A DNA stretch of 64,000 bases from Comamonadaceae bacterium CG12_big_fil_rev_8_21_14_0_65_59_15. GTDB taxonomy: Bacteria > Pseudomonadota > Gammaproteobacteria > Burkholderiales > Burkholderiaceae_C. Below are positions 1 to 9,184 of this stretch, piece by piece. Below the pieces are notes generated by a model that worked only from the letters and a program-made list of their open reading frames with translations, ran no database searches and had not been told where the DNA came from. Positions within the stretch are counted from its first letter, which is position 1. Every line of letters starts with the position of its first letter. The translations under genes were made by a program, and so were the position numbers. Where the stretch lies: contig PCUV01000058.1 of assembly GCA_002786915.1 (NCBI GenBank), positions 1 through 64,000 on the forward strand, read 5' to 3'.

Positions 1-221
1 TTGACCAGCGCGCCCAAGGCCACAAGCTGGGCGCTTCGCTGCTGCAAGATGCTGTCAAACGCTGTGCCTTGGTGTCGCAACATGCAGGCATTCGCGCCGT
101 GCTGGTGCACGCGCTGCATGACCGGGCCAAACAGTTTTATGAACACTACGGTTTTCAGGCTTCGCCAGTCCACCCGTTGACCTTGCTGCTGCGATTGCCA
201 AAAAGTCAAGTATCTTTTTAG
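1..221 (+). CDS. GNAT-family acetyltransferase, C-terminal fragment (cut by window edge)
   Basis: The reading frame is open from the first full codon at base 3 to a TAG at 219-221, giving about 72 residues. It contains QGHKLGASLLQDA, which resembles the acetyl-CoA pyrophosphate-binding loop (R/Q-x-x-G-x-G/A), and a C-terminal FYEHYGF motif, both typical of GNAT N-acetyltransferases. The motif spacing and the final LLLRLPK resemble the TacT-type acetyltransferases paired with DUF1778 antitoxins, but the N-terminal half and any partner gene lie outside the window, so a toxin role is only a possibility. Confidence 0.7.
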   Translation, partial: DQRAQGHKLGASLLQDAVKRCALVSQHAGIRAVLVHALHDRAKQFYEHYGFQASPVHPLTLLLRLPKSQVSF

Positions 222-319
222 TCTCTGGCGCTTGTCTGGCTTGCGTCGGCATAGGCCGATGGGTGCTAATACAAGTCTTACAATTTCACGAAATAAAAGC
301 CGAATTGTAAGGATATTGG

Positions 320-929
320 ATGATCACACGACATGCTACCCCCCTGCTTGATGAACTGCGTGCAGGCTACCCCGTGATCACCATCACGGGGCCAAGGCAG
401 TCTGGCACAGGACGCGGGCATCGCACAGACCACAGCGCGCGCCTGGATGTCGGTGCTAGAGGCCAGCTACATTGTTTTTTTGCTGCCGCCACACCAGCGC
501 AACCTGGGCAAGCGGGTGGTCAAGATGCCCAAACTGTACTTTTTGGATGCTGCGCTGGCGGCCTCGCTGATGGGCATTCAAACCACCACGCAGTTGGCGA
601 TTCACCCGCTGCGCGGTGCGTTGTTTGAAACCCTGATCGTGTCCGAATTCCTCAAGGCCAGGTTCAACGCAGGCCTGGTATCCAACCTGTTTTTCTGGCG
701 CGACAACGTGGGGCTGGAGGTGGACTTGTTGCTGGAAGAGCCCGCAGGCCTGATGCCCGTCGAGATCAAATCATCCGCCACCGTGACCGGCGATTTGTTC
801 AAGGGGTTGCGCAAATGGCTGGCCATTGCAGGTGACGCGGCGCGCCAGCCGCGCCTGGTGTGTGCCGCGCCCGCCAGCTACCAGCGCGAGGGTATCGATG
901 TGCGCCGTTGGCAAGAGGCGGCTGGCTGA
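320..929 (+). pseudogene. DUF4143-type AAA ATPase, internally deleted
   Basis: The first 27 or so residues, from ATG 320, match the start of the common bacterial ATPase family with a C-terminal DUF4143 domain: an MITRHATPLL opening and then ITGPRQSG, where the family continues KTTL as the Walker A loop. Here the loop is cut after QSG. A different frame then carries the family's C-terminal half (AGIAQTTARAWMSVLEASYI, then FFWRDNVGLEVDLLLEE, VEIKSS and GLRKW) to a TGA at 927-929. The junction is near bases 400-412. Intact family members are roughly 380-400 residues, so perhaps 190 central residues, including the rest of Walker A and all of Walker B, are gone. The product cannot be a working ATPase. 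Confidence 0.85.
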
Positions 930-1075
930 GGGCTTGTTTTTACGCGCGTCATCAAACAGTATGCAGGCAAGGGGTCAGGTTTGTGCAGGCAACATGCGCT
1001 CGGCTGATCGAAAAGGGCAGCGTGGTGGGGGCATGTGCAGGATATCTCGCAGGCCAGTTTGACTATCATTGCGCC

Positions 1076-1477
1076 ATGAACGACATCACCACCCTGCGCC
1101 GTGTGCTGCGAGATAGCCACACCATTGCCGTCGTTGGCCTCTCCGCTGAGTGGCATCGACCGAGCTACATTGCCACCAAATACATGCAGGAACACGGGTA
1201 CAAAATCGTCCCGGTGAACCCCAAGTATCCAGAAATTCTGGGCGAAAAGTGCTATCCCGATCTGGCGTCGATCCCGTTTGCGGTGGACATGGTGGATGTG
1301 TTTCGCAAGCCGCAAGATTGCGAGCCCATTGCACAGCAAGCGGTGGCCATCGGTGCCAAGGTGCTGTGGCTGCAGCTTGGCGTCATCAACGAAGAGGCCC
1401 AGCGCATTGCCGAAGACGCCGGCCTGACCGTGGTGATGGACCGCTGTGTCAAGATCGAATATGCCCGACTGATGTGA
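1076..1477 (+). CDS. CoA-binding domain protein (YccU-like)
   Basis: The 133-residue protein is a single Rossmann-type CoA_binding domain. The nucleotide-binding beta strand and glycine turn are IAVVGLSAEWHRPS near residues 16-29. It continues through the VPVNPKY motif and ends with the conserved VVMDRCVKIEY typical of the YccU family, which is related to the CoA-binding domain of succinyl-CoA ligase alpha. The physiological role of these stand-alone domains is unknown. The ATG at 1076 was chosen because homology starts there; the frame is open upstream but has no family resemblance. The gene stands alone, facing the converging yggT. Confidence 0.85.
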   Translation: MNDITTLRRVLRDSHTIAVVGLSAEWHRPSYIATKYMQEHGYKIVPVNPKYPEILGEKCYPDLASIPFAVDMVDVFRKPQDCEPIAQQAVAIGAKVLWLQLGVINEEAQRIAEDAGLTVVMDRCVKIEYARLM

Positions 1478-1553
1478 ACTTACTTAATTACCAAAACATC
1501 TATGCAGATCGTCAGTACTGTCCGCCCGGCACCCAAGATGGCACCGGACGCCT

Positions 1554-2120
1554 TTAAAACGCCATCAATGCCGAACCCTGCAGCCCCCCCAGCACAATGG
1601 CGGCAATTTGCAACATCACCAGCAAGGCCAGCGGTGACAAATCCACGCCGCCAATAAGCGGCAGCACGCGGCGGATGGGTTGCAGCAGCGGCGCCACCAG
1701 GCGCTCCATCACATCGGCCAGCACCGAACTGGTTTGCACCCACGACAACACCGCGTAAATGATGACGGCGATGGTCAGGCCTGAAATGGCCATGCGCAGC
1801 AGACCAAACAACGCCAAAATCGGCACCGCAAACAACCCGCCCCCGGCGCCCGCCAACAGCCACAACAGGCCAAATTGAACCAGTTGCAGCAGATAGGCTG
1901 CCACCAGGCTGGCCGTATCAAGCCCGCCCATCGAGGGCAGCACCCGGCGCAGCGGCAGCACGATCCAGTCGGTTACGGCAAACACAAACTTGCCCAGCGG
2001 GTTGCCCGAGCGCGCCGACATGGGCACGCGCTGGTACTGCATGTACAGCCGCAACAAGCAGGCACCGCTCAAGAAACCAATCACCACCTCAAGCAATAAC
2101 GAAACAATCTGGTACAGCAT
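1554..2120 (-). CDS. YggT family integral membrane protein
   Basis: The 188-residue protein has two tandem YGGT repeats. Each is a hydrophobic hairpin followed by the family signature, DWIVLPLRRVLP in the first and ERLVAPLLQPIRRVLP in the second, so about four membrane segments are expected. Relatives have been linked to osmotic tolerance and to cell-division or envelope functions, but no biochemical activity is established. I start it at MLYQIVSLLLEV (2120) because the upstream part of the frame is not membrane-like and looks unrelated to the family. It is transcribed away from lysS, with 137 bases between the two starts. Confidence 0.85.
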   Translation of the reverse strand: MLYQIVSLLLEVVIGFLSGACLLRLYMQYQRVPMSARSGNPLGKFVFAVTDWIVLPLRRVLPSMGGLDTASLVAAYLLQLVQFGLLWLLAGAGGGLFAVPILALFGLLRMAISGLTIAVIIYAVLSWVQTSSVLADVMERLVAPLLQPIRRVLPLIGGVDLSPLALLVMLQIAAIVLGGLQGSALMAF

Positions 2121-2257
2121 GGCAGAGCAATCCACAAAAAAATGAGCCGTTTCACGGACGACATGCTGCATCATAGCCAGCAGCAGCGCCCCGTAAAATG
2201 CGCGTTTGACCGCCCCACCCCTCGTGCGGCGTTTTACATCCTGCAAGATTGCCCTTC

Positions 2258-3823
2258 ATGTCTGACCATTCCAACGCCCCCAGCCCTGCCACCGCCGCTC
2301 CCGACGACAACCAGCTGATGCAAGAGCGACGCGAAAAACTCAAGGTTTTGCGCCAGGCCCAACTCGAAGGCAAAGGCCCGGCGTTTCCCAACGACTTCAA
2401 ACCCACCGACCATGCCGCTGCGCTATTGGCCGCGCACAACGACAAAACGCCCGAAGCGCTGGTGGAACTGGGCGCACAAGCCAAAGTGGCTGGCCGCATG
2501 ATGCTCAAACGCGTCATGGGAAAGGCCAGTTTTGCCACGCTGCAAGACGGCAGCGGGCGCATCCAGATTTACATCAAGCGCGACGATGTGGGGGAAGAGA
2601 CTTACAACGCCTTCAAGCACTGGGACCTGGGCGACATCGTGGCGGCAGAGGGTTTGGTGTTCAAAACCAAAACCGGTGAGCTGTCGATCCACGCCACGCA
2701 CATCCGCCTGCTGACCAAAAGCCTGCGCCCGATGCCCGACAAGTTTCACGGCATGGCTGACCAAGAGCTCAAATACCGCCAACGCTATGTGGACTTGATG
2801 ACCGACGAAGACACCCGCAAGCGTTTCATGGCGCGCAGCAAGGCCGTCAGCGCCGTGCGCGACTTCATGGTGGCGCACGACTTTTTAGAGGTCGAAACGC
2901 CCATGCTGCACCCCATCCCCGGCGGTGCCAACGCAAAACCTTTCACCACGCACCACAACGCGCTGGACCAGCAAATGTTTTTGCGCATCGCGCCCGAGCT
3001 GTATTTGAAGCGGCTGATTGTGGGCGGCTTTGAGCGCGTGTTCGAGATCAACCGCAGCTTTCGCAACGAAGGCATCAGCGTGCGCCACAACCCCGAATTC
3101 ACCATGATGGAGTTCTACGCGGCGTACTGGGACTACCAGGACTTGATGGCCTACACCGAAGCACTGATCCGCGACGTGGCGCAGCGCGCCTGCGGCAGCC
3201 TGCAACTGAGCTACGCCGGCCAGCCGGTGGACCTGAACCAGCCGTTTGAGCGCCTGACCATTCATGATGCCATCTGCAAATACACCGAAGCCGGGCAAAT
3301 GCTGTCAGACGGCTCGGGCTTGAAAGTCAACAGTGCCGAGTGGCTGCGCAGCGTGCTGCCCAAGCTGGGGATCACCGAGGCCAAGCACCATATCTCCACG
3401 CGCAGTCTGCCCGCGTTGCAAGTGCTGTATTTTGAAGAAACGGTGGAAGAAAAACTCTGGCAACCCACCTTCATCATGGAGCACCCCACAGAAATCAGCC
3501 CGCTGGCGCGCGCCAACGACCAGCGCCCCGAAGTAACCGAGCGCTTTGAGCTCTACATCACCGGGCGCGAGTTTGGCAACGGCTTTAGCGAGTTGAACGA
3601 CGCCGAAGAACAAGCCGCACGCTTTCAAGCCCAGGTGGCGGCCAAGGACGGCGGCGACGACGAAGCCATGTATTACGACGCCGACTTTGTACGCGCACTG
3701 GAATACGGTATGCCCCCCACCGGCGGCTGCGGCGTGGGGCTGGACCGCTTGATGATGTTGCTCACCGACAGCAGCAGCATCCGTGACGTGATTTTGTTCC
3801 CAGCGCTGCGCCGGGAGGCATAA
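2258..3823 (+). CDS. lysS: Lysyl-tRNA synthetase, class II
   Basis: This enzyme charges tRNA-Lys with lysine using ATP. The 521-residue length fits bacterial LysRS. An N-terminal OB-fold anticodon-binding domain ([20 protein letters not shown], near residues 75-95) precedes the class II catalytic core. Motif 2 is [21 protein letters not shown], shown here only by its key residues FRNEG and HNPEF. Motif 3 is [12 protein letters not shown] near the C-terminus. The ATG at 2258 (MSDHSN) is preferred to the upstream TTG. The stop codon TAA merges directly with the left end of a 160-base repeat, so the gene has almost no 3' spacer of its own. Confidence 0.97.
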   Translation: MSDHSNAPSPATAAPDDNQLMQERREKLKVLRQAQLEGKGPAFPNDFKPTDHAAALLAAHNDKTPEALVELGAQAKVAGRMMLKRVMGKASFATLQDGSGRIQIYIKRDDVGEETYNAFKHWDLGDIVAAEGLVFKTKTGELSIHATHIRLLTKSLRPMPDKFHGMADQELKYRQRYVDLMTDEDTRKRFMARSKAVSAVRDFMVAHDFLEVETPMLHPIPGGANAKPFTTHHNALDQQMFLRIAPELYLKRLIVGGFERVFEINRSFRNEGISVRHNPEFTMMEFYAAYWDYQDLMAYTEALIRDVAQRACGSLQLSYAGQPVDLNQPFERLTIHDAICKYTEAGQMLSDGSGLKVNSAEWLRSVLPKLGITEAKHHISTRSLPALQVLYFEETVEEKLWQPTFIMEHPTEISPLARANDQRPEVTERFELYITGREFGNGFSELNDAEEQAARFQAQVAAKDGGDDEAMYYDADFVRALEYGMPPTGGCGVGLDRLMMLLTDSSSIRDVILFPALRREA

Positions 3824-3982
3824 GGGCTTGTCTATAAATAAATTGTGCAAATGACCGTCAGATTTGAGATGCAATGCTAGGCGCAAAGCGCTCCGTTTAG
3901 CTCTGCTAAACAAGCGATTTGTAACGACGCAGTGCGCCCAAATCTGGCTAGCCAAATGTGCAGGTTATTTGTGGACAAGCCA
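3823..3982 (+). repeat. 160-base dispersed repeat with terminal inverted repeats, copy A
   Basis: The element begins AGGGCTTGT and ends ACAAGCCA, giving short terminal inverted repeats. A second copy lies inverted at 44278-44440. The two align along their whole length, with the best stretch around TTTAGCTCTGCTAAACAAGC, which is identical in both. It starts on the last base of the lysS stop codon. It has no coding capacity. The size and ends recall a MITE-like or structured-RNA repeat, but I saw no clear target-site duplication. Confidence 0.75.
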
Positions 3983-4089
3983 TAGGCTCGCCTTGGACGA
4001 GGTTGACGCGCACGTTCTGGACAAAACGCTGCGCAACGCACTTGGACAACGCTATTTCTTGAGAGTGCGATTCAAACTGATGTTGACTT

Positions 4090-4112
4090 AGGGCTAGAGC
4101 CTGATTTTTATC
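4090..4112 (-). repeat. Half copy of the CTCTAGCCC intra-operon repeat family
   Basis: Read on the reverse strand this stretch gives AAATCAGGCTCTAGCCCT, which matches the left half of the family copies at 41760-41813 and 52508-52570. The right half (AGCAGCTCT) is missing, so it looks like a truncated copy. Confidence 0.55.
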
Positions 4113-4163
4113 ATCAACTAACTGGCATGGTCGAGATGGCCGCCCTGGATGATGAAAGAAGTT

Positions 4164-4238
4164 CGTCACTGCGAGCGCGAGCGCGGCAGTCCATGCGATT
4201 CGGGGTCATGGATTGCTTCACTGCGTTCGCAATGACGG
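4164..4238. repeat. REP-like inverted repeat
   Basis: The left arm begins CGTCACTGCGAGCGCGAGCG and the right arm ends CACTGCGTTCGCAATGACG, so the outer parts pair as CGTCAyTGCGArCGC on both strands. Repeats of this kind (starting CGTCATTGCGAGCG, with GGATTGCTTC inside) are scattered between genes in many proteobacteria. It could fold into a long hairpin downstream of lysS or upstream of modA. Confidence 0.65.
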
Positions 4239-4343
4239 GCAAATTTCAAATGTCGGCGGCGTTCTTTCACGTTAAGCAGAGCTGTCCCCGTGTCGGCCGC
4301 ACCGACCGGACTGCGGATATCAGCCAAACATCAGACTGCTATC

Positions 4344-4368
4344 ATCGCTATTCCATTTAAGAATAACG
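4344..4368. promoter_or_regulatory. Candidate ModE operator upstream of modA
   Basis: The arms CGCTATTC (4346-4353) and GAATAACG (4361-4368) form an inverted repeat with a 7-base spacer, 7 of 8 positions paired. Known ModE boxes have the form ATCGnTAT...ATAnCGAT, and both outer ends (ATCGCTAT and ATAACG) fit. It lies 36 bases before the modA start, where molybdate-bound ModE represses mod operons. No modE gene is present in the window. Confidence 0.6.
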
Positions 4369-4403
4369 GGTCATCCCTTCTTTTATTCACTCAGGAGCCC
4401 GCC

Positions 4404-5186
4404 ATGCCCCTTCTTTCCCGCTTCATCAGCGTCATCGGTCTAACCGCCCTGGCCTGCGCAGCGCAAGCCGACACCGCCCGTGTGGCCGCGGCGGCCGATT
4501 TGCGCTACGCGTTTACTGACCTCCAGCCGCTGTTTGAGAAAGCCCAACCCGCGCACAAGCTGGAGCTGATTCTGGGCTCGTCGGGCAAGTTCATGCAGCA
4601 GATCGACAACGGTGCGCCGTTTGACATTTACTTCTCGGCCGACGTAGCCTTGCCGAAAAAGCTGGTCACCAGCGGCAAAGCCATCGCGCCGGTCACCGCT
4701 TACGCCTTCGGCCGTGTCGTGCTCTGGAGCGTCAAGGTGGATGCCAGCAAGCTCACCTTGCAAGACCTGACGCAAGAACAGTTCCGCAAAATCGCCATCG
4801 CTGCGCCCGACCACGCGCCCTACGGCGCGCGCGCCAAAGAGGCGCTGGAACACACCGGCCTGTGGGCCAAGGTCGAACCCAAGCTGGTGTTTGGCGAAAA
4901 CATCGCGCACACGGCCCAACTCATCGACACCCAGGCGGCCGAGATCGGCATCATCGCGTTGTCGTTGGCGGCGAGCGACACGCTCAAGGCCAAGGGGGGC
5001 TATTACCTGATTCCGGCCGACTACCACCTGCCACTGGAGCAGGCCTACGCGGTCACCAGCCACGGCAAAGACAACGCCGCAGCGCATGCGTTTGCGCGCT
5101 TCATGACCACGCCGGCGGCGCGCCAGGTGATGGTCAAATATGGCTTTGTGCTGCCGGGCGAAACGCTGTCCACCAACGCCCGCTAA
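4404..5186 (+). CDS. modA: Molybdate ABC transporter, periplasmic binding protein
   Basis: This 260-residue protein captures molybdate (and tungstate) in the periplasm for ModBC. A signal peptide ends at AQA-D near residue 22. The mature part starts VAAAADLRYAFTDL, the usual ModA opening, and contains the substrate-site motif GSSGKFMQQI and the pattern FGENIAHTAQLIDT. The start at 4404 follows the Shine-Dalgarno CAGGAG; the frame is open upstream but has no signal sequence there. It is the first gene of modABC, 25 bases before modB. Confidence 0.95.
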   Translation: MPLLSRFISVIGLTALACAAQADTARVAAAADLRYAFTDLQPLFEKAQPAHKLELILGSSGKFMQQIDNGAPFDIYFSADVALPKKLVTSGKAIAPVTAYAFGRVVLWSVKVDASKLTLQDLTQEQFRKIAIAAPDHAPYGARAKEALEHTGLWAKVEPKLVFGENIAHTAQLIDTQAAEIGIIALSLAASDTLKAKGGYYLIPADYHLPLEQAYAVTSHGKDNAAAHAFARFMTTPAARQVMVKYGFVLPGETLSTNAR

Positions 5187-5211
5187 GCCGTCCACAACCG
5201 ACGCTTTCTTG

Positions 5212-5901
5212 ATGCAACTCTCCCCTGGTGAATGGCAGGCCATCTGGCTCACCGCCCAACTGGCGGGGCTGACCACGCTGATTTTGCTGCTGGTTGGCGC
5301 GCCGCTGGGCTGGTGGCTGGCACGCAGCACCAGCCGCTGGGCCAACCCGGTGGCGGCGCTGGTGGCGTTGCCGCTGGTGCTGCCGCCGACGGTGATCGGC
5401 TTTTATTTGCTGTTACTGCTGGGGCCGCAAGGCGCGGTGGGGGCCACGCTGCAGGCATTGGGCTTGCCACATCTGGCGTTCAACTTCTGGGGCATTCTGA
5501 TCGGCTCGGTGATCTACTCCATGCCGTTTGCCGTGCAGCCGCTGCGCGAGGCCTTTGCCGCCATCGATGCCCGTTTGCTTGACGCGGCGGCCACGCTGCG
5601 TGCCGGACCGGTTGACCGTTTCATTCATGTGGTGCTGCCCCTGTCGCGTGGTGGCATCCTGACGGCGGTGGTCATCACCTTTGCGCACACGGTGGGCGAG
5701 TTTGGCGTGATTGCCATGCTCGGCGGTAATCTGGCGGGCGAAACGCGCGTGGTGTCGATCGCCATTTATGACTACACGCAGGGGCTGAACTACGACGCGG
5801 CGCACCGCCTGTCGGCCATTCTGGTGGGGTTTTCATTCCTCACGCTGCTGACGTTTTACGCCATCAACCAGCGCGTGCTGGCCCCGATCAAACCCAACTG
5901 A
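5212..5901 (+). CDS. modB: Molybdate ABC transporter, permease
   Basis: The 229-residue inner-membrane subunit has about five hydrophobic segments and the binding-protein-dependent permease loop DAAATLRAGPVDRFIHVVLP (EAA-like) that docks on ModC. The ModB-type motif ARSTSRWANP follows the first segment, and HTVGEFGVIAMLGG, near the C-terminus, is characteristic of molybdate permeases. I chose the ATG at 5212 (MQLSPGEWQAIW) over upstream in-frame codons that would overlap modA. modC starts 6 bases after the stop. Confidence 0.95.
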   Translation: MQLSPGEWQAIWLTAQLAGLTTLILLLVGAPLGWWLARSTSRWANPVAALVALPLVLPPTVIGFYLLLLLGPQGAVGATLQALGLPHLAFNFWGILIGSVIYSMPFAVQPLREAFAAIDARLLDAAATLRAGPVDRFIHVVLPLSRGGILTAVVITFAHTVGEFGVIAMLGGNLAGETRVVSIAIYDYTQGLNYDAAHRLSAILVGFSFLTLLTFYAINQRVLAPIKPN

Positions 5902-5907
5902 CACGCC

Positions 5908-6984
5908 ATGATCGAAGGCAACCTGACCCTGCAGCAAGGCAGTTTTACCCTGCAAACCGGCACGTTTGCCGTGCCTGCCAGCGGCGTGACCGCGTTGTTT
6001 GGTCGCTCGGGCTCGGGCAAAAGCACGCTGCTGCGCGCGCTGGCCGGGTTGGTTGCCACCACACGCGGCCAACTGTGCTTCAAAGGTGAGCGCTGGCAAA
6101 ACGACGCTTGGCAATTGCCCACCCCGCAGCGCGACATCGGTTTTATGTTTCAGGATGCAGCGCTGTTTCCGCACTTGAGCGTGCAGGGCAACCTGCTGTT
6201 TGCCTGGCAGCGCGCCCCGGCGGCCACGCGCGGCGCACAAGAGGCGGCCATTGCCAACGTCGCGCAGCGCGTGGGCATCAGCGATTTGCTGGGCCAACCC
6301 AGCAGCACGCTCTCTGGCGGGCAACGCCAGCGCGTGGCCATGGCGCGCGCGCTACTGTCGCAGCCACGCCTGCTGTGCATGGACGAGCCCCTGAGCGCAC
6401 TGGACACCCCCGCGCGGGCCGAGCTGCTGGCGCTGATTGATACGCTGGCGCAGGAAACCCATCTGCCGGTGCTCTACATCACGCACGCCCCGCTGGAGGT
6501 GCAGCGCCTGGCCGAGCGCGTGATTTTCTTGGCTGACGGGCGCATCCAGCGCATCCAGAGCCTGGCCGATGCCCTGGCGCAGGTCGACTCCCCCCTGTTT
6601 GCCGATGAAGGCCCGGTGAGCGTGCTGCACGGCGCATTGCAAGCGCGCGACGGCGACGGGCTGACCCCGTTTGTGCACTACAACCTGCGCCTGCGGCTGA
6701 GCCTGCCCGCCAGCGCACAGCCCAGTGCCACGCGGCTGCGCATCAAGGCGCGCGACGTGGCGCTGGCCACGCTGCCACCCCAGGGCTTGAGTGTGCTCAA
6801 CCAGTTGCCGGTGACGGTGCAAGCGCTGCAGCCCGAACGTGAAGGGCGGGTGGTGGTGGTCTGCCAATTGATCGACGGCCAGCCGCTGCTGGCCGAAATT
6901 ACTGCCTATTCGTGCCGCACGCTGGACATTGCCCCCGGGCAACATCTGTGGGCGCTGATCAAATCGGTGGCGCTGCTGGATTGA
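5908..6984 (+). CDS. modC: Molybdate ABC transporter, ATPase
   Basis: The 358-residue ATPase powers ModAB. Walker A is GRSGSGKS (residues 32-39), the ABC signature is [15 protein letters not shown], and Walker B is LLCMDEPLSALD, followed by the switch histidine in YITHAPLEV. The last third (about residues 285-355, from ATRLRIKARDVAL) is a TOBE/molbindin domain that binds oxyanions and may feed back on transport. A 213-base spacer in which I see no gene separates it from the converging hisG. Confidence 0.96.
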   Translation: MIEGNLTLQQGSFTLQTGTFAVPASGVTALFGRSGSGKSTLLRALAGLVATTRGQLCFKGERWQNDAWQLPTPQRDIGFMFQDAALFPHLSVQGNLLFAWQRAPAATRGAQEAAIANVAQRVGISDLLGQPSSTLSGGQRQRVAMARALLSQPRLLCMDEPLSALDTPARAELLALIDTLAQETHLPVLYITHAPLEVQRLAERVIFLADGRIQRIQSLADALAQVDSPLFADEGPVSVLHGALQARDGDGLTPFVHYNLRLRLSLPASAQPSATRLRIKARDVALATLPPQGLSVLNQLPVTVQALQPEREGRVVVVCQLIDGQPLLAEITAYSCRTLDIAPGQHLWALIKSVALLD

Positions 6985-7197
6985 GTAGAGTCCTTAGTTG
7001 GACACGCCCGATTGGGCTGCTGGCGGCGCACCTGGGGGCGTTGCTCCTCCTTGCTGGCAGTAGGTATCGCGCGGATTTGCAACAACGCCAGGGCCGAAAA
7101 GACATGGTGCGCAAAAAGCTGCTTGACACAAGCACGCCCCATTACCCGTTGGACTTGAGCAGCCGAATGTCGTCCTCAACGAAGAGTCCAATTTATT

Positions 7198-7833
7198 TCA
7201 GCTCAATGCAGACGCAAACGCGTCAATGATGCGGCGCATCGGCACCTGCTTGAGCTTGAGCGCAGCCTGATTCACCACCAACCGCGAGCTGATGTCCATG
7301 ATGTGCTCCACTTCCACCAGATGGTTGGCCTTGAGCGTGTTTCCGGTGGATACCAAATCGACAATCGCATCGGCCATGCCCACCAGCGGGGCCAGCTCCA
7401 TGCTGCCGTAGAGCTTGATCAGGTCCACGTGCACGCCCTTGGTGGCAAAAAAGTCGCGCGAGATCGCCACGTATTTGGTCGCCACCTTCAGGCGAGAGCC
7501 TTTTTTGACGGCACTTTGGTAGTCAAAATCGGAGCGCACCGCCACGCTGATGCGGCATTTGGCAATCTGCAAATCCAGCGGCTGGTACAAGCCGTCGCTG
7601 CCGTGCTCCAGCAGCGTGTCTTTACCCGTGATACCCATGTCGGCCCCGCCGTATTGCACGTAGGTGGGCACGTCGGTGGCGCGCACCACCAGCACGCGCA
7701 CGTCGGGCTGGTTGGTGGTAAGAATCAGCTTGCGGGATTTTTCCGGGTCTTCCAGTACCTCGATGCCCGCCGCTTTCAGCAACGGGATCGTCTCTTCAAA
7801 GATCCGTCCCTTGGACAATGCAATAGTGATCAT
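7198..7833 (-). CDS. hisG: ATP phosphoribosyltransferase, short (HisG-S) form
   Basis: This enzyme catalyses the first step of histidine synthesis, joining ATP and PRPP. At 211 residues it is the short form, lacking the C-terminal allosteric domain; such enzymes work as a hetero-octamer with HisZ, which is not in this window. Motifs include [13 protein letters not shown] at the start, GITGKDTL, and the PRPP-binding loop [16 protein letters not shown]. The gene follows murA in the same direction, with a CTCTAGCCC-family repeat filling the spacer. Low-level coupling to the murA transcript is therefore likely. Confidence 0.95.
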   Translation of the reverse strand: MITIALSKGRIFEETIPLLKAAGIEVLEDPEKSRKLILTTNQPDVRVLVVRATDVPTYVQYGGADMGITGKDTLLEHGSDGLYQPLDLQIAKCRISVAVRSDFDYQSAVKKGSRLKVATKYVAISRDFFATKGVHVDLIKLYGSMELAPLVGMADAIVDLVSTGNTLKANHLVEVEHIMDISSRLVVNQAALKLKQVPMRRIIDAFASALS

Positions 7834-7836
7834 TTT

Positions 7837-7880
7837 GGCCTCTAGCCCTTATGAAATAAGCGTGAGCAGCTCTATAAAAT
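7837..7880 (+). repeat. CTCTAGCCC repeat, hisG-murA spacer copy
   Basis: The core reads GCCTCTAGCCCTTATGAAAT followed by AAGCGTGAGCAGCTCT and an A/T tail. AGCnCTTAT...AAGCGTGAGC gives an imperfect hairpin. It occupies most of the 72-base spacer between murA (upstream in transcription) and hisG. Confidence 0.65.
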
Positions 7881-7905
7881 GTAGTAATTTGAACCTGTGC
7901 ACGGC

Positions 7906-9180
7906 CTACTTGACGCGCTCGATGTCAGCGCCCAGCGCGCGCAACTTGGCTTCCATCTGGTCGTAGCCACGGTCCAGATGGTAGATGCGGTCCACCCGCG
8001 TTTCGCCTTGCGCTACCAAGCCGGCGATAACCAGACTGGCCGAGGCCCGCAGGTCGGTGGCCATGATGGTAGCGCCTGATAGTTGCGCCACGCCTTCCAC
8101 CAACGCCACTTTGCCATCAATCTGGATGTTGGCCCCCAGGCGCACCAGTTCGTTAACGTGCATGAAGCGGTTTTCAAAAATGGTTTCGGTCACCTTGGCC
8201 GTGCCCTGTGCCACCGCGTTGAGCGCCATGAACTGCGCCTGCATGTCGGTCGGAAAACCCGGGTATTCGGTGGTGCGAAAACTCTGCGCCTTGAGCTGCG
8301 CCGCACCTGCGGATTGCACGCGGATGCCGTCGTCCACTGCGGTCACGGTCACACCGGCGTCGCGCAGCTTTTCCACCACCGACTCCAGGTGGTCAATGCG
8401 GCCGTGGCGCAGCACCACGTCGCCGCCAGTCGCTGCCGCCGCGCATAAAAAGGTGCCCGCTTCGATGCGGTCGGCCACCACCTGGTGCGTGCAGCCGTGT
8501 AGTTTGTCAACGCCCTGAATACGGATGCGGCTGCTGCCGTGGCCTTCGATGTGCGCGCCCATGCGGATCAGCATCTCGGCCAGATCAGGAATCTCGGGTT
8601 CTTGCGCGGCGTTTTCAAGAATGGTTTCGCCTTCGGCCAGGGTGGCGGCCATCAAGAAGTTTTCGGTACCGGTCACGGTGACCATGTCGGTCGTGATGCG
8701 CGCACCTTTGAGGCGTGTGCGCCCCGCAGGCAGCCGGGCCACCATGTAGCCATGCTCGACCGCAATCTCGGCCCCCATGGCCGTCAAGCCCTTGATGTGC
8801 TGGTCCACCGGGCGCGAACCAATGGCGCAGCCACCCGGCAGCGACACTTTGGCGTGCCCAAAACGCGCCAGCAGCGGCCCCAGCGCCAGCACCGACGCGC
8901 GCATGGTCTTGACCAGCTCGTAAGGCGCTTCCGCGCGGATCGGGTCGGCCGCGTGAAAGCGCATGCCGCCACGATCGCCAAAGGTTTCGGTACGCACGCC
9001 CATGTGCTCCAGCAACGTGCGCATGGTGGCCACATCGCGCAGGCGAGGTACGTTGTGGAAAGTGACCGGCTCGTCGGTCAGCAAGGCGGCGCAGAGTTCG
9101 GGCAAGGCAGCGTTCTTGGCCCCCGACACCAGCACCTCACCGTGCAAGGCGCGACCCCCACGAATGATGAGTTTATCCAT
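7906..9180 (-). CDS. murA: UDP-N-acetylglucosamine 1-carboxyvinyltransferase
   Basis: MurA transfers enolpyruvate from PEP to UDP-GlcNAc, the first committed step of peptidoglycan synthesis, in the cytoplasm. The 424-residue protein has the EPSP-synthase-like double fold. The catalytic and fosfomycin-reactive cysteine is present as Cys118 in [13 protein letters not shown]. The conserved KNAALP (residues 22-27) and the final [16 protein letters not shown] match the family. The start at 9180 (MDKLIIRGG) is set by homology; the frame runs further upstream through the bolA-like gene. It lies 4 bases after that gene. Confidence 0.97.
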   Translation of the reverse strand: MDKLIIRGGRALHGEVLVSGAKNAALPELCAALLTDEPVTFHNVPRLRDVATMRTLLEHMGVRTETFGDRGGMRFHAADPIRAEAPYELVKTMRASVLALGPLLARFGHAKVSLPGGCAIGSRPVDQHIKGLTAMGAEIAVEHGYMVARLPAGRTRLKGARITTDMVTVTGTENFLMAATLAEGETILENAAQEPEIPDLAEMLIRMGAHIEGHGSSRIRIQGVDKLHGCTHQVVADRIEAGTFLCAAAATGGDVVLRHGRIDHLESVVEKLRDAGVTVTAVDDGIRVQSAGAAQLKAQSFRTTEYPGFPTDMQAQFMALNAVAQGTAKVTETIFENRFMHVNELVRLGANIQIDGKVALVEGVAQLSGATIMATDLRASASLVIAGLVAQGETRVDRIYHLDRGYDQMEAKLRALGADIERVK

Positions 9181-9184
9181 GGCA

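Larger units (their letters stand above)
3824..4403. other. 580-base non-coding region between lysS and modA
   Basis: No convincing gene lies here. In order it holds the 160-base repeat (to 3982), about 100 bases I cannot assign, a half copy of the CTCTAGCCC repeat (4090-4112), a REP-like inverted repeat (4164-4238), a ModE-like operator (4344-4368) and the ribosome-binding site AGGAG at about 4393-4397 before modA. The open frames across it follow none of the codon patterns of neighbouring genes. Confidence 0.7.

Noticed and set aside
930-1075. N-terminal extension of the CoA-binding protein back to 860
   Set aside because: The upstream codons overlap the pseudogene end in another frame and are unlike the CoA-binding family, which begins at the ATG at 1076.
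1478-1553. Terminator between the CoA-binding gene and yggT
   Set aside because: GTCCG/CGGAC arms exist but are only 5 bases long and far apart, so the pairing is not convincing.
4240-4403. Molybdenum-cofactor riboswitch upstream of modA
   Set aside because: The leader is short and lacks the extended multi-stem architecture; the only clear structure is the ModE-like inverted repeat.
6985-7197. A small gene between modC and hisG
   Set aside because: The frames here (up to about 105 codons) have no ribosome-binding site, no homology I recognise and overlap each other on both strands; the 213 bases hold nothing I can support.
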